Of a DNA stretch of 64,000 nt, positions 1 through 10,758 are shown piece by piece. Origin of the DNA: Bimuria novae-zelandiae CBS 107.79. Taxonomy: Eukaryota > Ascomycota > Dothideomycetes > Pleosporales > Didymosphaeriaceae. Both the position numbers and the translations under genes were made by a program. A model generated the notes under the pieces. That model did not search any database and had not been told where the DNA came from. It saw only the letters and a list, made by a program, of their open reading frames with translations. Location of the stretch: NCBI GenBank assembly GCA_010015655.1, contig ML976687.1, positions 686,022 through 750,021 on the forward strand, written 5' to 3'. The number at the start of each line of letters is the position of its first letter. Position 1 is the first letter of the stretch.

Positions 1-333
1 ATGGCAATAAGCGATCCAGTCATCTGATAGTGTCAGACAAACTTGCGTGACACTATAACAATCGTTCCCGCCGTCTATATAGTACCTATGGTACCATTAG
101 AACGTCCCTGTCTGAAGGGAAGCTGAGTATGAGGGCGAAGTAGCAGATCGGCGGCTGAGTCGGTATTTAGGGTATCTTGATAATGTACACGTACACGCGG
201 AAGAGTACAGCTCACGGTCCGCTCTGGATATATCCTACATCACTTGCTCGCCCGCGTCACCATACGCGGCCAGTCCCCGCATTCTCCAGTGGCAAGCTAG
301 CTTTGTTCATCTCGGTCGCTCTGCCGCGTTCTC
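1..333. other. Non-coding flank, nothing recognised
   Basis: No convincing gene, RNA or repeat is seen here. The stretch lies just beyond the stop codon of the minus-strand gene that ends at 334 and probably contains its 3' untranslated region. Confidence 0.4.
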
Positions 334-1661
334 TCATCGTGGTGAGCGCCTGAGTGGGAATGCGGGCGTGCGTTTGACTTCGGACGCACTGTCTAACAAG
401 AGCTTGACATGCTCTGGGCGTGCACCGCGCCCATCAGTCACCTTAGCCAGCTCATCCAACGCTTCTCTGTGCCCGCCTAGCCCTGCCGCTCTGAGCCATT
501 CTATGCCCAAGTGCGAGGGACCGCCGTCCTTGCGGTACATCATGAAATTGAACGCTTTTTCGAAGTTTGCCTTCAGGTAGCTTGACGGTTGCTCGCCCAC
601 CGAGATGTAGAATTTGCCCAAAGTGTACATGGCTTCGACGTGTCCCGACGCAGCCGCCTTGTTCATGTATGCGAGCCATGTAGGCGTCTTTTCTTGTTGG
701 AGGGTTGCGAGCTGGTAGTATGCTAGTGGGTCGTCGGCTTTAAGGGCGCCAAACTCCAACGCTTGTTTAATCTTCGCATGGGAGGGTTCTGGCTGGGATC
801 GTTCGAGGGACACGAAGGCCATCCACGGTGTCAGCCATGGCAGCGCCATTGGATGTGGGTACCCGCGGTGAACTTTGAGGTCGTATTTTTCGACCGCCTT
901 GTCGTAGAAATATCTGGCTTCCTGCGTTTTCCCCTCAAGTTCCAGAAATTTGCCATGCAGTGTCATAGCGTTCGCATCGCCTGTAGCGCCGGCCTTCCCA
1001 TCCTCTCCTTCGGCTAGCTTTTGGAGCGTCTTTTTACAATTATTTATGTCGTTGGGTGAATAGTAACGTGCGATTTTGGCTGCCAGTGGAATGTTATAAC
1101 CGTTACTGCTGTAGTACACAGCGTTGAGAATTTGTAGTGTCGCTTGCAAGTCCCCTGCCGCGCTGCAAGCCAACAGTATGGCCGCACCCACTGTGGCCTG
1201 TTGGCTTGCAGGTAGGCCTGATGCGTCCTTGGTATCTGGTATTCGGAAAAGTGGGATGGCGAGCATTGGCAGATGAATGAGTTCCATGTTAAACTCTGGC
1301 AGTGTTCTGTCAGATTTGCACAAAGATAGCAGAGATACACCCACATACTCTTTGCAACCCATCGCGCATTGGTGGCTGGATCCATATTTGCCTTCTTATT
1401 GATCATGAACTGGTCGATGGCTTTGTTGGCGTCTTCAAGCTTGCATGGCAGCAGCCTATCAGCATGGACCATGCGATAGTAGGCCTGCCGGTTGCGCTTG
1501 TCTAAGGCAGTGCGATGCTCCTGTGGTGTTTTGCTTGGGTCTAGGCGACCCTGTGTTGCATAGCGCCGTACAGGTTGAGGGGTACGATAGGTGCACCAGA
1601 CGCATGATTTGTTGTTGATTATGCGACGAGCGCTCCGGAATATGCTCGGACGAACCGACAT
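334..1661 (-). CDS. Mitochondrial Sel1/TPR-repeat protein
   Basis: Two exons, 1661-1349 and 1295-334, joined over a 53-nt intron (donor GTATGT, branch-like CTGAC, acceptor CCAG). The phases match, giving 424 residues. The first ~40 residues (MSVRPSIFRSARRI...) are rich in Arg and Ser and lack acids, as in a mitochondrial presequence. The rest is helical with Sel1/TPR-type units, for example AYYQLATLQQE, AAASGHVEAMYTLGKFY and AAGLGGHREALDELA. Such proteins are solenoid scaffolds, and fungal ones with a presequence usually assist respiratory-chain or mitochondrial gene-expression complexes. The exact role cannot be read from sequence. It is divergently arranged with the next gene; the starts are 28 bp apart, or 168 bp if the neighbour starts at 1830, so they probably share a promoter. 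Confidence 0.8.
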
Positions 1662-1688
1662 TGCAATTGCAGTCGTACATGAAGGGAA

Positions 1689-3614
1689 TTGGCTTCACTC
1701 GTCGAAAGATGCAGGTGCGGAGGTCCGCAAGCCTCGGCCGTAGATGGCGCTAGGAGAAACGTGGGTCCGAGCCGCCGTGGGTCGCGCTTTCTGCTTGGCG
1801 GTGTACAAAAATTATTTTCGACCAACGTCATGTTCGCCCGCGTCTTCGACACGGCGAAACGAATTTTAAGCCGTTCGCCGTCGTACCAGACCGATTCTGA
1901 AGAACAGAGGCCCGACATACCGAGGAGCACCCACGACGTTGACGAGGACAACATGGTCACCACGCGACGAGGAGCCGACACCGAGCAGTCGGCGGAGAGC
2001 ACACCCGCGAACTCGGTAAAGAGGTCGCGAGGAAAGCGACACCTGGAGGTTGAAGTTCGGGAGACGCCAACTGCGAGCAAAAGGCGGAGAAAGGGCGCGG
2101 CTGCAAAGACGAGCGATGCCGGGGAAGATGGCGAAACAGCGCACGACAGCGTGGAGGCGCCTGCTGATGCACAGGAGATCGAGGAACCAAACTCTGTCAC
2201 GAAGGCGATGCCACATCGGACCAGAAGCAGGAAGACGAACGATTCTACGGAACTAAGGACGCCAATCGTTCGCCGTGCCAGCCCCAAGATCCTCATACCG
2301 GCGTCTTCTACGACAAAAGACACTGCCGACGATGCGCACGAGTCGGAGACTGGATCCAGTCAAGCAGACGTATTCTACACACCAGCGCAACACTCGTTCG
2401 CATTGCCCGCGGACGAGGAAGGGAGAGAAGGCTCCCTCACGCCAAAGCCCACTGCGAAAGCAACACCAGCAACGGGCAAGGGTTCGGGTAAGCGAGGAAG
2501 GCCAAGGAAGCACCCCCTGCCGGCGTCGCCCGAGAAAACTCCAGTGAAGTCGGCCCTTCCGGACGAGATTCCTTCGTCGACTTGGGACAGCGAGCAAGCT
2601 TCTCTTACACCAACCAAGCAGAATAACGATTCCGGAAAGTCTTCAATACAAGCGGCCGTGCAAAGCGTGGAGCCTTTAGCACAAGAGGAAGGTACGGTTC
2701 CAGAAAACGAGAAGGAACAACCCCCAGGCACCGCACAGGATGCTACCGTGCAGTCTGCCACAGGTAGTGAACCGGCAGCGGATCAAGTTGATGATCTAGC
2801 ATCCCGCGGCATTGCATTCGACGATGTGGCGCCAGACGCAACAATCGCGCCCCCGCGCCGCCATCAGCGCTTCGGCAGCGAAGATCCAGCCGATGTACCT
2901 GACATGACCGTCCAGACCGAGCCTTCGCAAATAGACGAAGTTGATAATGACGACGACGCAAACGACTCCGATGAAGCCCCTGAGATGGTCACCACTTCAG
3001 CCGCTGCTTCCAAAGCCAAAGCTGCAGCCGAAGAGACATCCCGCGCGCATGAAGCCCAACAAGCGAAGGAAGACAAACGCCGCAAGGAGCGAGCAGACCG
3101 CATCGCCCAAGAACAGGCCGAGAAGCGCGAGCGTGAAGAGAAGAAGGCACGGAAGCTAGCCCAAAAGGAGGCGAAACTGGCCCGTCGCCAGCGGCGCGAA
3201 GCATCCTCTCCACCGAGGGCTCCTACGGATGTCGGCTTGAACACCCTCCCAGACCTTCTACCAGACTCCATACTCGAAGCAGCTGGCAATCGTCGGCCAC
3301 CGACCCCGCCTCCTGTCCGCCGTGGAAAGACAGCGGAGGAATTGCAGAGGGAGAAGTTGAGCAGGCACATCAAGTTCCTGGAAAGTTCTGAAAAGCCTAT
3401 CAAGGATGTGAAGAAGGGCAAGGTCAATGTTTCGGTGCTGTCGCAGCGGAACACTCTGCTTGCACCCAAGGTTAACAAGAAAACGAAGAATGTCCGTGAG
3501 CATTGGCTCAAGGGGAGGGAAGAAGATAGGAAAGGGAAGAAAGGGATGAAGTTCAAAAAGATGGAGAGGAGACCAGCATCGAAAGGGTTCTTGAGAAGTG
3601 GTGACGATGATTAG
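1689..3614 (+). CDS. U3 snoRNA-associated (Utp16/Bud21-like) nucleolar protein
   Basis: A single-exon, very hydrophilic protein of 641 residues. The middle is low-complexity with AT-hook-like KRGRPRKH and several basic nuclear-localisation stretches. A charged coiled coil rich in KEDKRRKER/EKREREEKKARK lies around residues 455-505. The conserved part is the C-terminal ~90 residues: KVNVSVLSQRNTLLAPKVNK, then REHWLKGRE, then a basic ARG/LYS tail ending KGFLRSGDDD. This resembles the Pfam 'U3 snoRNA associated' family (yeast Utp16/Bud21), a component of the small-subunit processome. That assignment is from recognition of the C-terminal pattern and was not searched. The Met at 1830 (MFARVFDTAKRIL) is an alternative and perhaps better start, since the first 47 residues look non-conserved. 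Confidence 0.65.
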   Translation: MASLVERCRCGGPQASAVDGARRNVGPSRRGSRFLLGGVQKLFSTNVMFARVFDTAKRILSRSPSYQTDSEEQRPDIPRSTHDVDEDNMVTTRRGADTEQSAESTPANSVKRSRGKRHLEVEVRETPTASKRRRKGAAAKTSDAGEDGETAHDSVEAPADAQEIEEPNSVTKAMPHRTRSRKTNDSTELRTPIVRRASPKILIPASSTTKDTADDAHESETGSSQADVFYTPAQHSFALPADEEGREGSLTPKPTAKATPATGKGSGKRGRPRKHPLPASPEKTPVKSALPDEIPSSTWDSEQASLTPTKQNNDSGKSSIQAAVQSVEPLAQEEGTVPENEKEQPPGTAQDATVQSATGSEPAADQVDDLASRGIAFDDVAPDATIAPPRRHQRFGSEDPADVPDMTVQTEPSQIDEVDNDDDANDSDEAPEMVTTSAAASKAKAAAEETSRAHEAQQAKEDKRRKERADRIAQEQAEKREREEKKARKLAQKEAKLARRQRREASSPPRAPTDVGLNTLPDLLPDSILEAAGNRRPPTPPPVRRGKTAEELQREKLSRHIKFLESSEKPIKDVKKGKVNVSVLSQRNTLLAPKVNKKTKNVREHWLKGREEDRKGKKGMKFKKMERRPASKGFLRSGDDD

Positions 3615-4269
3615 GTTCGTTTGTACAGGCTATTGCAAGATACCCAGACCAGTGGATTGATGTCGTGGTGTTCATGCAACGTCCTCTTGCGATGCGACAA
3701 ATCAGATTCGTTTCACGGTGCAAGAAAGATACTCGTCCAGCTGCTTTGCCTGCCCAGTGTGTGAAGTTCTTCGTTCTTAATCTTCCGATATGATAACCCT
3801 GTTGCATGTGGTACCGCCCGCGCGGTAGGTTGGTTTAAATCAACCAAATTTTTTTTGGAACCTAGTTCTGTCACTGGCATGCATATCACTTAGATCCTGC
3901 AGCTTTACAGTCGCCCAATTGATTAGCTTAGACTGGTTTGTGGTAGCTGCTCGTCGACCGGGATTCGATCCATGATGAGGGTTCTTGAATGTTGTTTGGG
4001 GGTCCTCTCATATTGAGACGATACCAGAGATACAAAGCTAGCTAAGAAAATTAGGGCGGATATCTTGTGTTGGTCTCCTTGCACAAGAGGTATACTAATG
4101 TGCTATGTTGATGCTCCTACAAAGACAACAGATCGCTGAGAATGGTATCGGACGATAACATATGCATCGGGTACACCCGATCGAAGCAATGTCTTTGCTT
4201 CACTCTGACCATTTTCCCTTCAAGGTCTCTTTCTTGGACCGTCTCTGTCACTAGACGAGACTGAGTATA
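3615..4269. other. Intergenic, no gene seen
   Basis: Between two converging genes. The only structured piece is a weak tRNA-like A-box/B-box pair near 3910-3970 that does not fold into a tRNA (see rejected items). Confidence 0.4.
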
Positions 4270-6842
4270 CTACGATTTACGACAATCCTTAACTTCGACC
4301 ATGGCCTTTGCAAAGTACAGAAGGTCCCAACTCGTCCAGTCGAGCGCCAGCATTGATCCAGCCAAAGATGCTGCATCGTGTAGCACCGTGCGGCCAGGTT
4401 GCCCTTTCTAGTAGATACTGCTACCTGGATCTGCACCTTTTACCAGCAGCGCACGAGCGATGTGGAGGTCCCCCATCAGAATAGCTTCGGATAGTAAGGC
4501 ATCGACGTTCATAACTTCCTGCAGCTTTGCATTGTTGTTGAAAGGTTGTAGTAACATCGAGAACATATCATAGCCTTTTGCTTTGACGGCAGAAGTAAGA
4601 GCACAGCGGCCTTCTCGTGGCCAATCTTTAAAGGCAGCCCCTAGATGGCTCGATAGCAGATGCGAAGGAGGAGAAAGTGCGGGTACAAGCACATCCGCGC
4701 CAGCGCGAAACAGGGGCACAGCTTTGCTGGTGAAGCTTGTGGCTACAGCAATGCTGATCCCGCAAGACTCGATAGACGCCTTCGTCTCAAGAATCAGGCT
4801 GACGATGTCGGTGTTTCCGGTCGACACGGCAGTTAAGAGCAGCGTGGTTTTATCAATATCTGTGCAGTTGACACTGAAGTCGTGCGAAAGTAGTGTCTGA
4901 GTGAGCTCAATGTCTGGTACGCTGGCCGCCTTTATAAGAAGTGGAACCGCCCCCTTTTTCACTGTCCTGAGATTGGGGTAATCCACAAGTAGTCTTCCGA
5001 GCAGCTGGCCAGTGATTTGGATAACTTTCTTCGACAGAATCCTCGGCATTAACCTTTCACTTTTAAAGTGTGTTACTAGAATTTTGAGCAAGTAATATTC
5101 ATGGTTAGTAAAGGCGATCTCCATCGCATCGCGGATCGCTGGGGATGGCCCTGTCTGGCCACGCGCCGCTAAAACTCGTAACAGTTGCTTGGTCGTAGGG
5201 ACTTCGCCCGTCTCAACGACCTTTATGAGCATAGTCTGTAGTTCATGCTGGGACGAGAAGGATTCATTTATTCCTTTGAACAACGGGTTGAGCTTTTCCG
5301 ATGGAAAGAACGTTTCCCGTAGGAGTGGATTTGCGCTACGGAATGGTTCCCAACCGCGGTCACAGCACTCCTTCTTTTCGATCAACTTCACCAGCTCAGC
5401 CGCTGTAGGACACATGCTAGGATTTTCGTTGACCATGGCTCGTGTTATGATGCATAACTGAGTATGATGACCGGACATCGAATATTTTTCAGCATTTCCA
5501 GCCTCGTCAATTCTATGTTTCGCGAATACCTCGTACAGCAAAGCGTCTTCGACCGGAGTGACAGCTACAGGTCGTGCATATCGAATCTTTCCAATCCATT
5601 CGGACACAGCGGTAAGATTGCCATGAAAATTTAAGACTAACGGTTCCGTCATCAAGATCTCGTCCAAGTCTTCTAGAGATTGCCGACAAAGGATCGTTAG
5701 CATCTCGAGGAACACGCACCCAAGTGAGAAAACATCCGCAGCTCTGCCGCGAGTGTCGTCTGCGAATACCTCAGGCGCACAGTATTTCGCGATTCTTGTC
5801 ACGGTAGTGTCCGTTTGGCTGTGGTCCGACGGTGAGAAAGATCGAGATATACCAAAGTCAGCGAGGTACATCTGATAAATAGCCGAAGGTAGCGTCCCGA
5901 TTTTGCCTAACCAGTACATTCTAAGGCTTGATGTCTAAGTGCTTGGTGGTCTAAGAATGTACATAGGCCAGCGCCGCAGCGAGACAGTTGAAGAATCAAC
6001 TCAGGCTCGTGACCGCCATGAAGTCACTGTAATACATCGCCTTCTTTGAAACTAAGACGCTTTCTATGCCTTTCATGAAATCTTTCAAGTCCATGTCGGC
6101 AACCGGATACAGGAGAATTGCAAAAGACCTGCCTTGGACGTAGCTTCCCACAAGCTGTACAATGTGTGCGTGGCAAAGCTTATGAAGATGCTCGACTTCG
6201 CTCTGGCGTCCGAGAGTTTTAGTTTTCGATAGCACCCCATGGATTTGCGTGCTAGGTGGATCCGCTTGCACTGGACTCTTTCTATCTTGGCGGCTGCAGA
6301 GTGGAAGATTATGCTGACAGATTCGAGAAGAATATCTTCATATGGCTGAAACTCAACGTGCTGTCCATGACCCTGGTTGCCGACCAGACCAGTTCAGTTC
6401 TGTGTCGACAGAGGGAAGGAGGCCTTTTTCTTCTAACATCTTCATATAGTTCCAGGACGATCCAAACTCATAGGTTTGCGGAGGACCTCTTTGACTCTCA
6501 TCGGAGTTTCTATTTTCCCTTCCATGCGCAAAGCCTCGGCCAGTGGGCTTGAGTTGAACTTGCTAGTGCTGAACGACGACACGTCCAGCCTTCCAGGAAA
6601 CGAGGTGGATTGATTGGTCTTTACAGAGAGGAATGTTCCGGTTGATGCCGATGCTCCGCTTACTCGTTGCCCCTGTGGTATCTTTCTGAGACTATCGGAC
6701 TGATACCCATTGTGACTGCTGGGCTGCTGCTGGGCTGGCAGCGCTCCGAGTATGTCGTCGGCCTCGTCTCCTTCATCGACATGTCCATATATTCTTCGTC
6801 TGAGTCATCTGATGCTTCGTCAAGGGCGAGATGATCAGTCAT
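4270..6842 (-). pseudogene. Protein kinase-ankyrin repeat pseudogene
   Basis: Minus-strand remnant of a fungal Ser/Thr kinase with ankyrin repeats. The N-lobe helix (SEVEHLHKLCHAHIVQLVGSY) is near 6200. The catalytic loop HLDIKP[stop]N is at 5920-5945, the DFG-type YLADFGISRSF near 5850 and the APE equivalent YCAPEVF near 5775. Ankyrin-type units (LLLTAVSTGNTDIVSLILE, ALLSEAILMGDLHIARALL) follow to about 4440. The frame is broken by TGA at 5996-5998 and TAG at 5951-5953, 5921-5923 and 4408-4410. Each stop lies where homologous sense codons (CGA or CAG) differ by one C-to-T change, and coding character continues past the last one (TVLHDAA) to a stop at 4270. There is also a frame change near 5880-5915. 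The kinase N-terminus beyond ~6270 is decayed; an ATG at 6842 opens a short acidic peptide that may be the original start. Family known, function lost. Confidence 0.75.
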
Positions 6843-7332
6843 GGTTTCGATTCATTTGGAGCTGCGTACATGCGACAAGCTTCAATGTTCAAACCAGTGC
6901 GTGCAGTCACGATTTAGCCCACCCAGAGTTCACGGGCCCAGGTATGCAAAAGAAGCAAACTTCCTGGATGTCTTTGCAAATAAAAATGCGGACTGTCAAC
7001 GCGAAGTAACTGGCTGCCGACAAGCACCGTCGGATTCTTGGATGGTGAATGCCAGATGGTACCCTACCGAGGCTGAAAGCGGGGCAGTGCGTCCGTGGTT
7101 GCGCCACGATGAGATACGAAGGAGCGTTCCGCGCGACTAGGTAGCCACCAACATCATTTTCAACCTACCCATCTACGTATCCTTTTAACATGTGTATGAC
7201 ATTCTCTGCTCGAGAATCCTCCTCTGCCTCACATTCTTGAGCGTTTGACCGCTCTCTACCAGCATCTTATCTAGCTAATTGAACTACATCTTGCACGCTC
7301 CTTATAAAATTCAATTATCAATCACAATTCTC
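6843..7332. other. Intergenic, nothing recognised
   Basis: No open frame with coding character, RNA gene or repeat was seen. It contains the 3' flank of the minus-strand isochorismatase-like gene. Confidence 0.4.
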
Positions 7333-8304
7333 CTACTCCTTGCCCTCCATCTTCCCAACGCCCACAGCAGCCTCCTCACATGACGTACAAAACCCATACG
7401 ACCTCTCTGCATTCCACTCCCAGCTCCTCTGCGCCTCCTCCGGACTCGTAGTCCCGCACCCATCCCTCAACAGCACACAATCATACCCCCTACTAAACGC
7501 ATCCGTCAGAGTCCCGCCGACGCACTGATCCGTATTTATGCCCGCAAACAACAACGTCTTCACGCCCTGCTCTTCGAGAAACTTCTGAAATGGCGTCTCG
7601 CTGCCCCATAGCCCTGACATCCTGTTCTTAGAGATGAGAGCGTCGGAGGGGGAAACCAGGGCCTTCAGAGGAGGGTAGATATCTGCATTCCACGAATCAA
7701 GATAGAGGAGGTTTCCTGCATCGACCTCCTCCCCGTCCTCGAGGGTTATGGGACCCATCGACGCGCCGAGACCGTGGTACATAGCGTCCTTCCCATACCC
7801 GGCTCTCTCTTTGCCAAAACGATCGACACCAACTGCGTTCGCGCCAGGCGCCGCAATGCTCAACCCATCATCTTCTCCAAAGTCCTGGTCATGCGGTACC
7901 GAATAGAACCCAAAACACCGCGTCACACCCGGCGGCATCGTGCTCAGATCCTCCTGAGTAAGCCCCCAGTTTAACCACACGACGCGCATGCCCGCCTTCC
8001 GCGCTGCGGGGATCGCATACTCAACTAACTTCTCGCACGCAGCGTGCCCGGCGCCGCGGACCCGACCGAGCGCTTCGGAGAGGAAGAAGTTCTGCATGTC
8101 GATGATGACGAGGGCAGATTTTGCGGGGTCGATGGTGATGGGGACGCTGGTGGTTTGGAGGGTGAGGCGGGGCGTGGTGATTGGAGTGCTTGGGGAGGGC
8201 GGGTGCGTGAGGTCGAAGCCGTGGGTTGAGTGGTGGAGCCAGAAGTTTGGCGCGTGGCCGATGAGGGATTTGCGCGAGGGGTTGGGAGGGGTGGTGGATG
8301 TCAT
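7333..8304 (-). CDS. Isochorismatase-fold cysteine hydrolase
   Basis: Intronless, 323 residues. The isochorismatase-like catalytic triad is visible: Asp69 in ALVIIDMQNFF, Lys226 in SKNRMSGLWGS and Cys261 in INTDQCVGGTL. The family has a Rossmann-like alpha/beta fold and hydrolyses amide or vinyl-ether bonds; fungal members act on nicotinamide-like, carbamate or aromatic amide substrates. The substrate here is not known. There is no signal peptide, so it is probably cytosolic. The ATG at 8304 precedes a Pro/Thr-rich leader of about 55 residues before the fold starts. It stands alone, with no pathway neighbours. Confidence 0.88.
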   Translation of the reverse strand: MTSTTPPNPSRKSLIGHAPNFWLHHSTHGFDLTHPPSPSTPITTPRLTLQTTSVPITIDPAKSALVIIDMQNFFLSEALGRVRGAGHAACEKLVEYAIPAARKAGMRVVWLNWGLTQEDLSTMPPGVTRCFGFYSVPHDQDFGEDDGLSIAAPGANAVGVDRFGKERAGYGKDAMYHGLGASMGPITLEDGEEVDAGNLLYLDSWNADIYPPLKALVSPSDALISKNRMSGLWGSETPFQKFLEEQGVKTLLFAGINTDQCVGGTLTDAFSRGYDCVLLRDGCGTTSPEEAQRSWEWNAERSYGFCTSCEEAAVGVGKMEGKE

Positions 8305-9013
8305 TTCGATGGAAGTTTAGTGGGATTGTGGGAGCATGCTGCGGTAGTCCACGTGGGGAATGAACGTGTTAAAGTTCCCAGTGGGAGAGCGCGACGATGT
8401 TATGCTTAAAGTTATGGTAGGATACCGAATGTTGAGGCTGGATGAATGGCTTTGACAGTGCTGTTGAGTTGCTTGGAAGAACTTTTAAAATGGATATCGA
8501 TGGAAAGAGAAGAGAAGGTAAAGAGACTGATCGGACCTGCGCAAATAGATATTCGTGTCGGCGCATGCACAGGTTGCCACGCATAGCTGTGTCTGGAGAT
8601 AACGATGACCTTCCGTTTAGCGTTAGTCTACTTCTGGGGTAGCTATAATTCCCTGTGCAGTCGGCACTTGAACAATTGGAATCGCTCATTCTCCGCGGAA
8701 AGAGAAGTGCTCCCCAATGTGGTCTTGAGAAACACAGTGTAGGATGCAGTTTTAATAGCCCGTGCCGTGAGACACCGTGCCTCGGAGCCGTTGCACATGA
8801 TAATATTCTGAACGGCCATCGTGGCATAATGACAAACGTTTTGGTTGCATCTGTCCGTCCGTAGACTGTTACGTTACCACGGTCTTTGCTTTCTGTCTAA
8901 CCTGGGCGGTGCAATTCAAGGAATAAGTAGAAGTTATCTACCTACGTTTGAACAAGTCCCTAATAGGGATCCTTTAGCCTTGATGTAATGTAGACTAAAG
9001 CAACCAGCCGATG
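8305..9013. other. Intergenic, nothing recognised
   Basis: Promoter side of the isochorismatase-like gene and 3' side of the F-box gene. An open frame of 152 codons on the minus strand (8369-8827) has no coding character. Confidence 0.4.
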
Positions 9014-10471
9014 TTATCCACTGTCAATGAAATATTTGTGGACTATTACCCACTCTGGCTCAGTCTGCAGTTCGACCCAGCCAATGTCCTGACTCATATT
9101 GCTCGAAGAACCAATCATTGCAGGACGTGTAATGAATTCGATTCCTGCGTCATGCAGCATAGTCTTGATATATGTGACATTGGTGGGAACGCAGCCATAC
9201 CATGGATGCCATCGCGCCAAAGTCAAAGTCCGCAGGTTCGGGAACTCCCCTCGACGTTTGCGAATTGCCAATGCTTCCAGATTTCGCTCAAGGTGAGCGA
9301 AGTCATGGTTTCCGTCGTAACAATGGGCGTTGATGGAGTCCAAAGTTAAGCATACTAGCTCAGCAGGCAGGTCTTGCCACTCTGGTGTTTTGAAATTCGA
9401 AGAAGGCCATGACATATGCGACAGCTCCAAATCGACCAGGTTGGGTAAAGCTCGTACAGTTTGGTAGAGTATGTGGGGCTGTATAGCGATACAAGGTACA
9501 TCTTGCTTACGTAATATATGCAACGAGTCTAAAGTGTGTGGTTGTGACCTGATCAATTCGGCGACAGCTGCGGTATCCAAGTTAAGAAAGCCTATGCTCA
9601 ACTCATTGGGCGTATGCTCGTAGACGAAAGATTTCAAGCCTCTCATAGCGCGCAAAGCCACCTTGAGGTCGGACACTTTGACATATGAGTCATAAAGATG
9701 GAAGTGCTCGATGTTCGATTTGGACTCGTTAAGGTCGTTCTCCCATATGTCCTGAGATTCCCACTCAAACGTCCGCCCATATTCCTGCCGCATATCGGTG
9801 ACCTGCGTAAGCTCCAAAAGACGCATTGTTGGGAGCATCAGGAGTATGGTGATGTTCTGCAAACGCATTGGACCATTGATCTTGACCGAGGTGAGCCGTG
9901 ATACTGCGTCTCCGTAGGCAAGAGGCGTGAACCAATACGCATAATCGTCCCATCTGTAGGTCTCCACCACACCTAGATGCTCAACATTGGGGGCGAACAT
10001 CAATAGTATATGGAGTGCTCTCAAATCCCCCAAATAAAAACGCCCACATTTCAATTTTTCTAGGGTCGTTTTCGCAGTTTCGTTGCCCTGTACAGCGAGC
10101 TGGGTGATCTGATCATGGGTCCCGTCGAGATCGAAATGTTGCTTGACCGCCAGGACTCCCGGCTTGTATCTGAAGCTTTCTGGTTCACTGGTGTCGTAGT
10201 CCCACTCAATCGCTTTCACGTGGTAGGCCAAGTCTTGGTTGTTGCATATGGTGCGCAGGACGAGATAAGGAACGCCAGCGTAGAAGGAGATTTTCGAATA
10301 AAGATAGGGGCTGCTCAAGCCATGGAGGCGACGGTTGGCAAGGTTGATACCGTAAAGTGAGGCGCTACGCGATGGGTACGTGAAACAGTCGAGGTAGTTC
10401 AACACGCAGAGGAGAAGCTCATCTGGAAGATCCAAGAGCCCAGCCCGATGGGACGATGAAGGAGTAGCCAT
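9014..10471 (-). CDS. F-box protein
   Basis: Intronless, 485 residues. An F-box is at residues ~12-50: LLDLPDELLLCVLNYLDC, then a conserved block ending RLHGLSSPYLYSKI. This is the Skp1-binding helix bundle of SCF ubiquitin ligases. The remainder is a leucine-rich-repeat-like set of LxxLxL strands (LRTLTLARWHPWYG, LVDLELSHM), typical of the substrate-binding half of fungal F-box proteins. The target is unknown; filamentous ascomycetes have many such paralogues. The stop is TGA-independent of the adjacent genes, and the ATG at 10471 lies 288 bp from the divergently transcribed ETF-beta start. Confidence 0.85.
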   Translation of the reverse strand: MATPSSSHRAGLLDLPDELLLCVLNYLDCFTYPSRSASLYGINLANRRLHGLSSPYLYSKISFYAGVPYLVLRTICNNQDLAYHVKAIEWDYDTSEPESFRYKPGVLAVKQHFDLDGTHDQITQLAVQGNETAKTTLEKLKCGRFYLGDLRALHILLMFAPNVEHLGVVETYRWDDYAYWFTPLAYGDAVSRLTSVKINGPMRLQNITILLMLPTMRLLELTQVTDMRQEYGRTFEWESQDIWENDLNESKSNIEHFHLYDSYVKVSDLKVALRAMRGLKSFVYEHTPNELSIGFLNLDTAAVAELIRSQPHTLDSLHILRKQDVPCIAIQPHILYQTVRALPNLVDLELSHMSWPSSNFKTPEWQDLPAELVCLTLDSINAHCYDGNHDFAHLERNLEALAIRKRRGEFPNLRTLTLARWHPWYGCVPTNVTYIKTMLHDAGIEFITRPAMIGSSSNMSQDIGWVELQTEPEWVIVHKYFIDSG

Positions 10472-10758
10472 TCAGTGTAGACCACTGCGTATGTGTAGAC
10501 AAGCGAGATGAGGGGCATCGAAAGAGGGGTTGGAGCGGACAGACGAGGGCCGCGCCGCTAGACGGAAAGAGCTTAGCATAAGATTATGTCATCACCAGAA
10601 AACGTCGGTGGGGCTTTCGGGTGCTCTTTCCTCGGCTCAGAGTCAACCCCGGCGACGAGCACCAAGCTCCGGCCTGCCATCCCACTACCCTTGCCCATCG
10701 CCTTCCCACACGTCTTTGTATACCCGAAAATCACGTCTACAGGGAGCCAGAGTGCGCA

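Noticed and set aside
3905..3985. tRNA- or SINE-like sequence: A-box-like CGCCCAATTGATTAGC and B-box-like GGATTCGATCC
   Set aside because: Spacing is tRNA-like, but the acceptor and T stems do not pair and no anticodon arm can be drawn. At best a very old SINE head.
8369..8827. 152-codon minus-strand open frame
   Set aside because: No domain, odd composition, and no neighbour or splice support.
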